Source: Alphaproteobacteria bacterium (GTDB lineage Bacteria; Pseudomonadota; Alphaproteobacteria; Micropepsales; Micropepsaceae). From it: 38,850 nucleotides of DNA. How positions within the stretch are numbered: the stretch's first letter is position 1; every line of letters starts with the position of its first letter. Location of the stretch: NCBI GenBank assembly GCA_018971835.1, contig JAGWZW010000028.1, forward strand, positions 1 through 38,850, given 5' to 3'. The position numbers were made by a program, and so were the translations under genes. Under the pieces are notes generated by a model, which made no database searches, was not told the DNA's origin, and saw only the letters and a list, made by a program, of their open reading frames with translations. Shown in pieces: positions 1 to 11,503 of this stretch.

Positions 1-196
1 GGACGAGGCGCTGATCCTGCCATCCGATCTCGAGTACCGGGCAGTACAGGGGCTGTCCACCGAGGCGGTGCAGAAGCTGGACACGATCCGGCCGGCCACG
101 CTCGGGCAGGCGGCGCGCATCGACGGCGTTACCCCGGCGGCGTTGACCTTGGTACTGGCCCATGTGCGCAACCGGGCGGCCCGTCGTGCGGGCTGA
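1..196 (+). CDS. mnmG: MnmG (GidA), C-terminal end, partial
   Basis: The reading frame is open from base 2 to the TGA at 194-196 and gives the last 64 residues of a protein cut by the left edge. The segment has the helical C-terminus of MnmG (the [20 protein letters not shown] and GVTPAAL stretches). In this family MnmG works with MnmE to put the carboxymethylaminomethyl group on U34 of some tRNAs; the FAD-binding part lies outside the window. The rsmG, parA and parB genes that follow are the usual neighbours. Identification rests on these C-terminal motifs and the gene order. Confidence 0.9.
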   Translation, partial: DEALILPSDLEYRAVQGLSTEAVQKLDTIRPATLGQAARIDGVTPAALTLVLAHVRNRAARRAG

Positions 197-836
197 GCCA
201 TTCACGCCAAACGAATTCGCCGCCGCCACCGGTGTTTCACGTGAAACGCTGGCGCGGCTGAAGGCGTATGTTTCGTTGCTCGAGGATTGGAACGCGCGCC
301 ACAACCTGGTCTCGGCGGCGTCGCTGGCGGATGTCTGGCGGCGGCATGTCTGGGACTCGGCGCAACTCTTTCCTCTGATCCCGGTCGAGGCCCGCAGCCT
401 AGTCGATCTGGGCAGTGGCGCCGGATTCCCCGGCCTAGTGCTGGCAGCGATGGCGCGGGAACGGACTGGCTTCCGCACCGTTCTTTACGAATCCATTGGG
501 AAAAAGTGCCGCTTTCTCGAAGCGGCGGCCGAGCGGATGGATCTTCCGGTAGAGGTCCGTAACGTCCGCATGGAGGAGGTGGTGCCCGAGGCCTTCGACG
601 TGGTGACGGCCCGCGCCTGTGCCCCGCTTGCCAAACTTCTGGCCTATGCACAGCCTTTTCAGGGTCCGGCGACCGTAAACCTGTTCCTCAAGGGACAATC
701 GGTTGAGGTTGAATTGACCGAAGCCCATAAATCTTGGAGGATGAAGCTCGCGCGGTCCGAGAGCCGCACGGACCCATCCGGTGTCATCCTCGAAATCCGG
801 GAGCTACGCCATGTCGGTTTCGCCCGATCGCGTTGA
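186..836 (+). CDS. rsmG: 16S rRNA (guanine527-N7)-methyltransferase RsmG (GidB)
   Basis: RsmG methylates N7 of G527 in 16S rRNA using S-adenosylmethionine. The protein shows the RsmG signature [11 protein letters not shown] near the N-terminus, the SAM-binding loop [11 protein letters not shown], a TARACAPL motif and LFLKG, in the order expected for the family, and the length (216 aa) is normal. An ATG at 162 is also in frame, but it has no ribosome binding site and would overlap mnmG by 35 bases. The GTG at 186 gives an 11-base overlap and a family-like N-terminus, so I prefer it. The 3' end overlaps the start of parA by 26 bases. Codons for GVSRET contain a parS site. Confidence 0.93.
   Translation: MRAEPFTPNEFAAATGVSRETLARLKAYVSLLEDWNARHNLVSAASLADVWRRHVWDSAQLFPLIPVEARSLVDLGSGAGFPGLVLAAMARERTGFRTVLYESIGKKCRFLEAAAERMDLPVEVRNVRMEEVVPEAFDVVTARACAPLAKLLAYAQPFQGPATVNLFLKGQSVEVELTEAHKSWRMKLARSESRTDPSGVILEIRELRHVGFARSR
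233..248. promoter_or_regulatory. parS: parS centromere site inside rsmG
   Basis: The 14-base perfect palindrome GTTTCACGTGAAAC lies at 234-247 and matches the core of the widely conserved bacterial parS sequence. It is about 560 bases upstream of parA, within the rsmG coding region. In this family ParB binds parS, loads as a CTP-dependent clamp and spreads on the flanking DNA. I saw only this one clear copy in the window. Confidence 0.92.
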
Positions 837-1650
837 AGCACCGGCCGTTCCGGTGCGGCGGCCGCGGGTGCTGGTGGTCGCCAACCAGAAAGGCGGCGTG
901 GGCAAGACCACGACGGCTATCAATCTGGGAACGGCGCTGGCGGCCGTCGGCCAGCCGACGCTGGTGCTGGATATCGATCCGCAGGGCAATGCCTCCACCG
1001 GCCTCGGCATCCACCGGCCTGACCGCAAAGTCACGGTCTACGACGTGCTGATGGGCGAGGCCTCCGTGGCCGAGGCCGTGATGCCCACACGCATCCCGGG
1101 TCTGTCGTTGTTGCCCTCGACGGTCGACCTTTCGGGTGCCGAGCTGGAGTTGATCGACAAGCCGCGGCGCAATTACGTGCTCAAGGAGGCCCTGGAGGCC
1201 TTCGCGGATGAAGAGGCCGGCCGCTTTTCCTACGTGCTGATCGATTGCCCGCCTTCGCTGACGCTGCTGACCGTCAATGCCATGGTGGCCGCCGATGCTG
1301 TGGTGGTGCCGCTGCAATGCGAGTTCTTTGCGCTGGAAGGGCTCAGCCAGCTGCTCAAGACCATTGACCTGGTCCGGGCCAACCTCAACGCCGACCTCGA
1401 AATCCAGGGCATCATCCTGACCATGTTCGACAAGCGCAACAAACTCTCCGACCAGGTGGCGGCCGACGTCCGCTCGTATCTGGGCGAGAAGGTCTATGAC
1501 ACGGTGATTCCCCGCAATGTGCGGATTTCCGAGGCGCCGAGCCACGGGCTGCCGGCGTTGGTCTATGACCTGCGCTGCCCCGGCAGCCAGGCCTATATCA
1601 AGCTGGCCGGCGAGATGATCAAACGCGAACGGGCAAGGATCGCAGCATGA
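811..1650 (+). CDS. parA: Chromosome-partitioning ATPase ParA
   Basis: ParA is the nucleoid-bound ATPase that moves ParB-parS complexes to segregate the origin region. Visible motifs, numbered from this start, are a deviant Walker A (KGGVGKTT, about residues 27-34), the A' motif around LDIDPQGN (about 53-60) and Walker B (VLIDCPPS, about 142-149). The frame is open further upstream to a GTG at 781, but the ATG at 811 has GGGAG seven bases before it, so I start there (279 aa). It overlaps the end of rsmG by 26 bases, and parB begins 10 bases after its stop, so the three are probably one transcript. Confidence 0.96.
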   Translation: MSVSPDRVEAPAVPVRRPRVLVVANQKGGVGKTTTAINLGTALAAVGQPTLVLDIDPQGNASTGLGIHRPDRKVTVYDVLMGEASVAEAVMPTRIPGLSLLPSTVDLSGAELELIDKPRRNYVLKEALEAFADEEAGRFSYVLIDCPPSLTLLTVNAMVAADAVVVPLQCEFFALEGLSQLLKTIDLVRANLNADLEIQGIILTMFDKRNKLSDQVAADVRSYLGEKVYDTVIPRNVRISEAPSHGLPALVYDLRCPGSQAYIKLAGEMIKRERARIAA

Positions 1651-1660
1651 GGTTTCGGGC

Positions 1661-2536
<876 letters not shown>

Positions 2537-2541
2537 GAACC

Positions 2542-2550
2542 TGTGGATAA
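2542..2550 (-). promoter_or_regulatory. DnaA box (perfect TTATCCACA)
   Basis: TGTGGATAA on the plus strand is TTATCCACA on the minus strand, an exact match to the strong DnaA-box consensus. It sits just after the parB stop, at the start of an AT-rich patch in an otherwise GC-rich region. A single box does not make an origin; it could be a chance match or a local DnaA regulatory site. Confidence 0.5.
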
Positions 2551-2572
2551 ATCATATTAACTCTGATTTATC
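2546..2572. terminator. Hairpin between convergent parB and hisA, possible bidirectional terminator
   Basis: GATAAATCA (2546-2554) and TGATTTATC (2564-2572) form a perfect 9-bp stem with a 9-base loop. AACCT (2538-2542) and AGGTT (2576-2580) could extend it after a small internal loop. There is no long T run and the stem is AT-rich, so termination activity is uncertain. Its place between two converging genes supports the idea. Confidence 0.4.
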
Positions 2573-2578
2573 AGAAGG

Positions 2579-3307
2579 TTAACGCACTTTGACTCTTGCT
2601 AGTGCCGCGGCAGGATCGATCCGTCCGTCATAGAGCGCCCGGCCGATGACGACGCCCGCGATGTTGGGCTCGTTTGCCGCCAGCAGCGCCTCGATGTCTC
2701 CGATCCCGGCCACGCCGCCCGAGGCGATCACCGGAATCCGAACGCTGTTCGCCAGCGCTGCCGTCGCCCCCACATTCACGCCCTGAAGCATGCCGTCGCG
2801 CGCGATGTCGGTGAAGATGATGGCGGCGACGCCTGCGTCTTCGAACCGGCGGGCCAGCTCCACCGCCTCCAGCTCGGAAGTTTCGGCCCAGCCCTCCACC
2901 GCCACCTTGCCCGCCTTGGCGTCGATGCCTACCGCGATGCGACCCGGATGGGCGCGCGCCGCCTCTTTCACCAGCGCCGGATTGCGCAGCGCCGCCGTGC
3001 CCAGAATCACGCGGGTGATGCCGGCTTCCAGCCAGCCCTCGATCCCGGCCCTGTCCCGAATGCCGCCGCCGAGCTGGATCGGCAGCTCGATGGCGGCGCG
3101 GATGGCGCGGATAGCCGGCGCGTTGGCCGAACGGCCCGCGAAGGCGCCGTTGAGGTCCACGCAGTGCAGCCATTCAAACCCCGCCTCGACAAAGGCGCGG
3201 GCCTGCGCGGCCGGATCAGTGTTGAAGATGGTGGCCTCGTCCATCTCGCCGCGCTTCAGCCGCACGCAGGCGCCGTCTTTCAAATCGATCGCGGGAAAAA
3301 GAATCAT
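2579..3307 (-). CDS. hisA: HisA, phosphoribosylformimino-AICAR ribotide isomerase
   Basis: HisA catalyses the fourth step of histidine synthesis, an Amadori isomerisation of ProFAR. The 242-residue protein is a TIM barrel starting [12 protein letters not shown] with the first catalytic Asp in PAIDLK. The second catalytic Asp is in FTDIARDGM, and the phosphate-binding segments are LGGGIRD and ASGGV. A TTG nine bases further upstream is possible, but the ATG at 3307 overlaps the hisH stop as ATGA and matches the family start. hisF, which often follows hisA, is not here; the next gene is the convergent parB. Confidence 0.96.
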   Translation of the reverse strand: MILFPAIDLKDGACVRLKRGEMDEATIFNTDPAAQARAFVEAGFEWLHCVDLNGAFAGRSANAPAIRAIRAAIELPIQLGGGIRDRAGIEGWLEAGITRVILGTAALRNPALVKEAARAHPGRIAVGIDAKAGKVAVEGWAETSELEAVELARRFEDAGVAAIIFTDIARDGMLQGVNVGATAALANSVRIPVIASGGVAGIGDIEALLAANEPNIAGVVIGRALYDGRIDPAAALARVKVR

Positions 3308-3948
3308 GGCCGCCAATTCAAAAAGTTCTGCAGAAAGCGCAAGCCGACGGCCTGGCTCTTCTCGGGATGGAATTGCGTGCCGGCGATATTGCCGCGGCCG
3401 ACCGCCGCTGTTACCGGCCCGCCGTAATCGGTGACGGCCAGCACGGCCTCCCGGTCCTCGGTACGGAACTCATAGGAGTGCACGAAATAGGCCTGCGCGC
3501 CGCTGGCGATATCGGCGAACAGCGGGTGTGGGCGAAGGATGGTCAGCTCATTCCAGCCCATATGCGGTATCTTGAGCGCGGGATCGTCAGGCGAGAGCTT
3601 CACCACCTCGCCGTCGATCCAGCCCAGACCCGCCGTCTCGCCGAACTCGCGGCCGACGGTGGCCAGCAACTGCATACCCACACAGATGCCAAGGAACGGC
3701 GCGCCGCGCGACAGCACCGCCTCGTCCAGCGCCGCGCGCATGCCGGGGATGGCGCAAAGGCCCCTCATGCAATCGGCAAAGGCACCCACGCCCGGCAGCA
3801 CGATGCGCTCGGCCTCGGCGACCACGGCCGGATCGGCGGTGACCGCGATCTCGTGCCCCGTGGCGCCCTCGCGCGCGGCGCGCGCCAAGGCCTTCTCGGC
3901 GGAGCGCAAATTCCCCGAGCCGTAATCGATGAGGGCGACGCGCGGCAT
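3304..3948 (-). CDS. hisH: HisH, imidazole glycerol phosphate synthase glutaminase subunit
   Basis: HisH releases ammonia from glutamine and passes it to HisF for imidazole ring formation. The class I glutamine amidotransferase triad is visible: Cys89 in [11 protein letters not shown], His194 and Glu196 in TQFHPEKSQ. The start [16 protein letters not shown] is typical and the length (214 aa) is normal. It is translationally coupled to hisA through an ATGA overlap. The partner hisF is not in this window. Confidence 0.96.
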   Translation of the reverse strand: MPRVALIDYGSGNLRSAEKALARAAREGATGHEIAVTADPAVVAEAERIVLPGVGAFADCMRGLCAIPGMRAALDEAVLSRGAPFLGICVGMQLLATVGREFGETAGLGWIDGEVVKLSPDDPALKIPHMGWNELTILRPHPLFADIASGAQAYFVHSYEFRTEDREAVLAVTDYGGPVTAAVGRGNIAGTQFHPEKSQAVGLRFLQNFLNWRP

Positions 3949-4011
3949 GTCCCTATCCGTGAAGACGCGCGCCTTCCTTAAAGCAAAGCGCCCGCCGCTC
4001 CAATGCGGCGC

Positions 4012-5853
4012 TTACGGGCAGGATTGCCGCGCCTGAACCGGATCGACGGAAAAGCGGCTGTTGCCGGCTTCGAGGGCGCGCCACTTCAGCGGATCGGGCG
4101 CCACCACGGCGTATTGCCCGGCGCGCAGGCCATCGAGTGCCGCCTTGCAATGCGGCCAGCTGGGCGTGCCCACCACCGACCAATGGCCCTGGCCGTCCTC
4201 GCCCAGGAAGGCGCCCATCCAGTTGGCATCGCTGCCCCAGACGAAGAGATATTCGTTGCGACCGTCGCCGTTCATGTCCACCACGAAGGCGTCGCAATGC
4301 ACGCGACCATAACCGAGGCAGGGCGGTGTATAGGCCTGCCGCTCGGCGCGCCAGTCTTGATGCAGCAGGCTGGGCGGCAGGAGCTGGCTCTTGGGATAGA
4401 GCGTGATCTGCGCGGCGATCTCGGCCACGCCGAGACGTTCGCCGGTGGCAATTTCGGCCACGCCGAGCCGTACGCCGGTGATGCGCGTCGTGGAGGCCAG
4501 CGCGTCCTTGGCCTTAGCTGCAACCGCGCCGGTCTTGGCAGCCATCTGCACAAGCGCCTCGTGGCCGAAGCGTCCGCCATTCCAGCGCAGATAAGCGTAA
4601 TCGAACTTGTCCGCCGCCACCTTGCCGCTCTCAAGCCGCGCCACTTGGCTTGAAACCGCGATGCGCATCGGATCGGCGATCGGCGAATTGAGCGCGATCA
4701 GCACGAGGATGGTGACGAAGGCTGTCGCCACGTTCACCGGCGCGATGCCGCGCAACCAATGCGCACGCAGCACCGAGCCGGACAGCGCCGCCGCCGCATA
4801 GCCGAACGCGTAACACGCGGCGATGAGGATGGCGGCCGCCGCCACGATGCGCTCCTCGCTCCAGCCATGTTGGCCGATGCGCAGCGCCAGCGCATAGGCG
4901 GCGATCGCCACCAGCGGCGCCAGTGCCACTGCCGCGATGCTGCCGCCCAGGCGCAGCAGGAAGGGCGGCATCGGCTCGCCTTCGCCGTTCTGCCAGGCCG
5001 TATTGATGAGGATCACCAGCACTGCCGCAGCCGACAGCAGCAGCGCCGTCGCCGAGCGCGTCTCCCACAGCGGCGCAAAGCCGGTGAACAGAATGCTGAC
5101 GAGGAAGCCGACGATCACCAGCGTCGCCAGCGGCAACAGCCACGACAGCAGCGCCAGCGCCACCATGCGGATGCCAGCCACCAGCTTGGCGCGCACGTCG
5201 GTCAGGTGCAGCGCCGCCGCCGCGGCCAGCGCGCTGGCCGGAATGGCGAACCAAGGCTTCCCGATCAGCTCGCGCGGTCCATGCAGTTTGATGAGTTCGA
5301 ACAGCGATGCGCCCAGCTCCAGCACGCCCCAGAACACGCCGACAAACAGGCCCGCCAGCGCCAGCTGCACGCCGAGCTTCCAGCCGGTGTCGAAATAGGT
5401 CCGATAGCGCGCGATCGGCTTGCCGTCGCTGTCGCCGGCCTGGATCAGCGTGTGCGAGATGAAGAGGATCGCCGCCACCGAAAAGAAAAGCCCTGCCGAG
5501 GGCAGATCACCCGGGGTGAGGCCGCCACCATGCGCGGGCGCCGGCAGATCGGGCAGCCACAGCCGCCAGCGGTCATAGGCGCCGAGCCCGGCCAGCAGCA
5601 CGGCGGCGCCGAAGGTCCAGAACCACAGCGTGGCGGCGCGCAGGTTGCCGGCACCCTCGATCACGATCAGCGGCACGAAGGTCAGGACCAGTGCCAGCGC
5701 CGCAAACACCATCGGCTGGCCAGAAGGCCATTGGTGCGAATCGCCCGCATGATAAAGAAGATAGAGCAGGAGGCCCTGGGTCAGCCCGATCACCAGCCGC
5801 ATGGCGCCCAGCCCGCGCACCCCCGCGCCGGCCGCATCTTCGTCGTCGGACAT
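4012..5853 (-). CDS. DUF4153-type polytopic membrane protein
   Basis: A 613-residue protein with roughly ten or more hydrophobic segments across its first 400 residues (e.g. LVIGLTQGLLLYLLY, LLLSAAAVLVILINTAW), consistent with DUF4153, whose function is unknown. The last 200 residues are soluble and include an 11-residue tandem repeat (LGVAEIATGER / LGVAEIAA) and DMNGDGRNEY, which resembles a calcium-binding Asp loop. The frame extends upstream to 5916, but the ATG at 5853 has GGAG six bases before it. It lies upstream of hisH on the same strand with a 63-base gap. The family call is from memory of its overall appearance. Confidence 0.75.
   Translation of the reverse strand: MSDDEDAAGAGVRGLGAMRLVIGLTQGLLLYLLYHAGDSHQWPSGQPMVFAALALVLTFVPLIVIEGAGNLRAATLWFWTFGAAVLLAGLGAYDRWRLWLPDLPAPAHGGGLTPGDLPSAGLFFSVAAILFISHTLIQAGDSDGKPIARYRTYFDTGWKLGVQLALAGLFVGVFWGVLELGASLFELIKLHGPRELIGKPWFAIPASALAAAAALHLTDVRAKLVAGIRMVALALLSWLLPLATLVIVGFLVSILFTGFAPLWETRSATALLLSAAAVLVILINTAWQNGEGEPMPPFLLRLGGSIAAVALAPLVAIAAYALALRIGQHGWSEERIVAAAAILIAACYAFGYAAAALSGSVLRAHWLRGIAPVNVATAFVTILVLIALNSPIADPMRIAVSSQVARLESGKVAADKFDYAYLRWNGGRFGHEALVQMAAKTGAVAAKAKDALASTTRITGVRLGVAEIATGERLGVAEIAAQITLYPKSQLLPPSLLHQDWRAERQAYTPPCLGYGRVHCDAFVVDMNGDGRNEYLFVWGSDANWMGAFLGEDGQGHWSVVGTPSWPHCKAALDGLRAGQYAVVAPDPLKWRALEAGNSRFSVDPVQARQSCP
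4421..4480. repeat. 33-bp tandem duplication within the DUF4153 gene
   Basis: Two 27-base copies (4421-4447 and 4454-4480) differ at two positions and are 33 bases apart, exactly 11 codons. They encode the LGVAEIATGER / LGVAEIAA repeat, so the frame is kept. Confidence 0.8.
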
Positions 5854-5863
5854 CACCCGCTCC

Positions 5864-5896
5864 ATATCCGAATTTTTTGTCATGATATCCGAATTT
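5864..5896. promoter_or_regulatory. 12-bp direct repeat with 21-bp period upstream of the DUF4153 gene
   Basis: ATATCCGAATTT occurs at 5864-5875 and again, exactly, at 5885-5896. The 21-base period is two helical turns, as expected for two regulator subunits on one DNA face. The repeat is 11-43 bases upstream of the start chosen for the minus-strand gene. A TTAACCAT sequence (5931-5938), the half-site bound by CtrA in Caulobacter, lies a little further upstream. The regulator is unknown. Confidence 0.45.
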
Positions 5897-5954
5897 GGCA
5901 CGGAGTCATGCCACACAACGCCGCGTGTCTTTAACCATGTTTGGCCGGAAGCGG

Positions 5955-5995
5955 CGTCACGCGCGCTTCTTCAGCCAGCCGCGGCCGGCGTGACG
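5955..5995. terminator. Inverted repeat after lepA, weak terminator candidate
   Basis: CGTCACGC (5955-5962) and GCGTGACG (5988-5995) are exact inverted copies 25 bases apart, located 17 bases past the lepA stop. There is no T run on the minus strand. Nothing else explains this part of the 158-base gap. Confidence 0.25.
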
Positions 5996-6011
5996 AATTC
6001 AGAGCAGAAAT

Positions 6012-7814
<1,803 letters not shown>

Positions 7815-7827
7815 TTGTCTCTGTCTA

Positions 7828-7885
7828 GCCTATCGCTACGCTACTTGAGGCTGTCATGGCCTATCGCTTCGCTGCTTGAGGCCGT
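7828..7885. repeat. Imperfect 27-bp direct repeat, period 31, in the lepA leader
   Basis: The segments 7828-7854 and 7859-7885 both begin GCCTATCGCT and match at 24 of 27 positions. They fill much of the 108-base gap between the MFS gene and lepA, so they would be in the lepA 5' leader if it is transcribed from upstream. No coding sequence overlaps them. Function unknown. Confidence 0.65.
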
Positions 7886-7922
7886 GCGCGCGATATAGAC
7901 GGGTGCCGGGGTTCCGTCCAGT

Positions 7923-9110
7923 TCAGCAGCGCGGGGCCGCAATGGCCCGCAGCGCGGCCAGCAGCGGGATCAGGCCGAGAAGCTGGAAGCCAACCGAAAC
8001 CGCCACCAGCAGCGGCAGCGAAACGTCGTAAAGCGCGCCGGCCAGCGCGCTGCCCGCAAACCAGCACAGGCCGAACAGGGCGGTGAAAATGCCATAGGCG
8101 CGAGCGCGGGCATGTTCAGGAACCAGCTCCGCCACCGCCGCGGACATCACCGCCTCGTGGATACCCAGCGCCAGCCCCCACAGGATCGTGCCGGCCGCGG
8201 CATCATCGAACCCGCCGAGGAAGGCCAGTGGCGCCACCGCCGCCCCGATCAGCGTGCCGGGGACCAGCACGATCAGGCCGCGCCGGTCGAACCAGCGCCC
8301 GAACAACAGCGAGCCCAGCCCCGCCATGCCCATCGCAAAGGCGTAGAGGATGGGAACCCAGCTCGGGCCCATCACCGCGGCCTTGGCGAAGTGATAGGCG
8401 ATGAGCGAATAGTCCGCGAAGCCGAAGGCGACGAGGCCCGCGCTGACCGCATAAAGCCAGAAGGCATGGGTGAGATCGGCATGAGGGCGGAGGTTGGTTT
8501 CGCGCGCGACGTTCCCGGCATAGGGAAAGCCGAGGCGTAGCGCGGTCACCGAAACGAGCGTCAATGCCGCCGGCACGGCGAGCCAGGCGAACGCCATGCG
8601 GTAATCGCGATGCAGCCAGAGCACCAGCGCCGCGATCAAAGGGCCGGTCATGGCGCCGGTCTGGTCCATCGCCTCGTGCAGGCCGAAGGCCCAGCCCTGG
8701 CCGATCTGCGCGCCGGCGCGCGATTTCATGGTGCTGGCGGCGGGGCTGCGCACGGCCTTGCCGGTGCGCTCCATCACGATCAGCCCGGCCGCGAGCCACC
8801 AGTTGCCCGCCAGCGCCAAGAGCGGCACCGCCGCCATCTGGATCAGATAACCCAGAAGCGTGATCGGCCAGTAGAGATGGCTCTTCTCCGCCGCCCGGCC
8901 GGAAAGAAGGCGCAGCAGATAACCGGCCAACTCGCCGGTCCCCGCGATCAGGCCGACCGCGGCACCGCTGGCGCCCAACGCGGCGAGAAAGGGGCCAGTG
9001 ACACTGCGCATGCCTTCATAGGCCATGTCGGCAAAGAAGCTGACCGCGCCGAAGGAAACGATGAAGAAAAGCGCGCTGCGTTTGTCGAAGTCGCGCCCTG
9101 TCATGGTCAT
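7923..9110 (-). CDS. MFS transporter, substrate unknown
   Basis: A 395-residue protein with about twelve hydrophobic segments, the usual length for the major facilitator superfamily. The cytoplasmic loop motif A is recognisable in the second half (FGRWFDRRGL) and degenerate in the first (LSGRAAEKS). The start ATG overlaps the pheT stop by one base (TGATG), so it is probably translated by coupling; a second in-frame ATG is at 9104. Nothing in the neighbourhood names the substrate. Confidence 0.85.
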   Translation of the reverse strand: MTMTGRDFDKRSALFFIVSFGAVSFFADMAYEGMRSVTGPFLAALGASGAAVGLIAGTGELAGYLLRLLSGRAAEKSHLYWPITLLGYLIQMAAVPLLALAGNWWLAAGLIVMERTGKAVRSPAASTMKSRAGAQIGQGWAFGLHEAMDQTGAMTGPLIAALVLWLHRDYRMAFAWLAVPAALTLVSVTALRLGFPYAGNVARETNLRPHADLTHAFWLYAVSAGLVAFGFADYSLIAYHFAKAAVMGPSWVPILYAFAMGMAGLGSLLFGRWFDRRGLIVLVPGTLIGAAVAPLAFLGGFDDAAAGTILWGLALGIHEAVMSAAVAELVPEHARARAYGIFTALFGLCWFAGSALAGALYDVSLPLLVAVSVGFQLLGLIPLLAALRAIAAPRC

Positions 9111-11503
9111 CAGGTCCGCAATGTGCCGCCGGTGGCCTTGGTGACGGCGGTGACGATCTTTTGCGCCACCGCCTCGATCTCCGCGTCGGTCAGCGTCTTG
9201 TCCTTCGGCTGCAGGCGCACGGTGATGGCGAGCGACTTCTTGCCCTCCGGCACGCCCTTGCCCTCATAGACGTCGAACACGGCCACGCTTTCGATCAGGG
9301 CGCGGTCCACCATGCGCGCGGGCTTGAGCACATCCTCGGCACTGATTCTGGCATCCACCACGAAGGCAAAATCGCGCTCCACGGGCTGGAAGGCGGATGG
9401 TGCAAACAGCGCGCGCGCCTTGCTCTTCGCCTTGGGTTCGGGGATGGCGTCGAGAAAAATTTCGAAGCCAGCGACCGGGCCCTTGAGGTCGAACGCAGCG
9501 ATCACCCTGGGATGCAGTTCGCCGAATTGGCCGATCACCTTTGGCCCCAATGCCAGCGTGCCGGCGCGGCCGGGGTGATACCATTGTGCCGCGCCCGCGC
9601 GGACAGGAGCCGTCATGGCGCTACCCATCGCCGATTCGATGGCGGAAAGCAGGTCTGCCTTGGCATCGAACGCGTCGGCCGGATGGACGGATTTGCTCCA
9701 GTCGCGTGCGCCCGCGCCGATGCGAATTCCGGCGGCCACTGTTTTCTGCTCGCCCGGCAGGCCGCTGTCGAAGGCCGCGCCGATCTCGAACAGCACCAAA
9801 TCGGAAATGCCGCGCGCCTGATTGCGCGCCGCGGCCGCGAGCAGCGATGGCAGCACGCTCGGCCGCATGGCATCGAGGTCCGCCGCGATGGGATTTTCGA
9901 GCTGGCGTGCTTCGTCTCCGCCGCCGAACAGCGCCGCATGGACACGCGGAATGAAGGAATAGCTCACGCATTCGTTGAAGCCGCGCGATGCCAGCAGCCG
10001 GCGCACCGAACGCAGGCGTTTCTGCGCGGCAGTCAGCACCGGCCGGGCAATGGCATGGGGCCGCGCCATCGGCACCGACGGCACATGCTCGAGGCCGTGG
10101 ATGCGCACCACTTCCTCCACCAGATCGGCGGCGCCGTCGATATCGCTGCGCCACGATGGCGGCATGACTTTGAGCGGCGTGCCCGGTTCCACCGTGAAGC
10201 CGAGATTGGTGAGGATGCGCGTGATCTCCTGCAGGGGCAGATCGAGGCCCGCAAGCCGTTTCACCGCGTCCGGCCTGAAGGCGATCTCGCGTTGCCATTG
10301 CGGCACGCTGCCTGCGACCACGATTTCCGAAGGCTCGCCGCCGCAGAATTCCAGAATGAGCCTGGTTGCCAGTTCCATGCCCGGAATGACGAACTCGGGA
10401 TCGACGCCACGCTCGAAGCGGTAGCGCGCATCCGAAAGAATCCCTAGCTTGCGACCCGTGGCGGCCACGCTGACCGGATCGAAGAAGGCGGATTCGACGA
10501 AGACGTTGACGGTGGTTTCCGTGCAGCCGGTTTCCTCGCCGCCCATCACGCCGGCAATGCCGCGCGCGGTATTGCTGTCGGCGATCACGCACATGGCGGA
10601 ATCAAGCGCGTAGGTCTTGCCGTCCAGAGCCAGCAGTTCTTCGCCGTCCTCGGCCAGCCGCGCGTGAACGTTGCCCACCAGCTTGTCCGCATCGAACACA
10701 TGCAGCGGCCGGCCGCGATCGAGCGAAAGCAGGTTGGTCACATCCACCAGCGCGGAGATGGGGCGCAGGCCCACGGCGCGCAGGCGGTCCTGCAGCCATT
10801 TCGGTGAAGGCCCGTTCTTCACGCCGCGGATATATCGGCCCACGAACAGCGGGCACGCCGCCTTCGTATCCGGCGCGAATTGCAGCGTGACGGCGATGGG
10901 GCTCTTGAACTTGCCCGGCACCTTGTGCACCGCGCCGCTTTTGAGGCGGCCGAGGCCGGCTGCGGCCAGATCGCGCGCAATGCCATGCACGCTGGCGCAA
11001 TCGCCGCGGTTGGGCGTGAGCGCGATGTCGATCACAGGGTCGTCAAGCCCCAGCGCCGTGGCAGCGGGCGTGCCCACTTCCGCATCGGCGGGCAGCTCGA
11101 TGATGCCGTCGTGTTCGTCCGAAAGCAGCAGCTCGCGCTCCGAACACATCATGCCGCGCGATTCGATGCCGCGGATGGCGCCCACCTTGAGCACGTCGCC
11201 GCTTGCGGGAATGGTCACGCCCGGCTTGGCGAACACGACCTTGATGCCGGTGCGGGCGTTGGGCGCACCGCAGATCACCTGCACGATATCCGCACCGGTA
11301 TCGACCATGCAGAGCTTCAGCTTGTCGGCATTGGGATGCTTCTCCGCCGAGACGACGTGAGCCACGGTGAAGTCCGCGATGCGCGCGCCCACGTCCTCCA
11401 CGCTTTCGACCTCAAGGCCGATGGCGGTGAGCTTGTCGGCGATGGTGGCGGCGTCGGCTTCGGTATCGAGATGATCCTTGAGCCAGGAGAGCGTGAATTT
11501 CAT
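9110..11503 (-). CDS. pheT: Phenylalanyl-tRNA synthetase beta subunit
   Basis: PheT is the large subunit of the alpha2-beta2 enzyme that charges tRNA-Phe and contains the editing site. The 797-residue protein starts [17 protein letters not shown] and has the EMAP-like OB fold at about residues 40-150 ([18 protein letters not shown]), the B3/B4 editing region, the B5 segment and a C-terminal ferredoxin-fold anticodon-binding domain ([13 protein letters not shown]). Its length fits the family. The start overlaps the pheS stop as ATGA. Confidence 0.97.
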   Translation of the reverse strand: MKFTLSWLKDHLDTEADAATIADKLTAIGLEVESVEDVGARIADFTVAHVVSAEKHPNADKLKLCMVDTGADIVQVICGAPNARTGIKVVFAKPGVTIPASGDVLKVGAIRGIESRGMMCSERELLLSDEHDGIIELPADAEVGTPAATALGLDDPVIDIALTPNRGDCASVHGIARDLAAAGLGRLKSGAVHKVPGKFKSPIAVTLQFAPDTKAACPLFVGRYIRGVKNGPSPKWLQDRLRAVGLRPISALVDVTNLLSLDRGRPLHVFDADKLVGNVHARLAEDGEELLALDGKTYALDSAMCVIADSNTARGIAGVMGGEETGCTETTVNVFVESAFFDPVSVAATGRKLGILSDARYRFERGVDPEFVIPGMELATRLILEFCGGEPSEIVVAGSVPQWQREIAFRPDAVKRLAGLDLPLQEITRILTNLGFTVEPGTPLKVMPPSWRSDIDGAADLVEEVVRIHGLEHVPSVPMARPHAIARPVLTAAQKRLRSVRRLLASRGFNECVSYSFIPRVHAALFGGGDEARQLENPIAADLDAMRPSVLPSLLAAAARNQARGISDLVLFEIGAAFDSGLPGEQKTVAAGIRIGAGARDWSKSVHPADAFDAKADLLSAIESAMGSAMTAPVRAGAAQWYHPGRAGTLALGPKVIGQFGELHPRVIAAFDLKGPVAGFEIFLDAIPEPKAKSKARALFAPSAFQPVERDFAFVVDARISAEDVLKPARMVDRALIESVAVFDVYEGKGVPEGKKSLAITVRLQPKDKTLTDAEIEAVAQKIVTAVTKATGGTLRT

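Noticed and set aside
2537..2580. Replication origin between parB and hisA
   Set aside because: Only one DnaA box and 44 bases are present, too little for an origin.
4759..5934. 391-codon plus-strand frame, Gln/Arg-rich
   Set aside because: Antisense to the membrane-protein gene; its Gln/Arg/His richness mirrors hydrophobic codons on the other strand.
9161..10447. 428-codon plus-strand frame within pheT
   Set aside because: Antisense to a clear pheT; composition is typical of a shadow frame.
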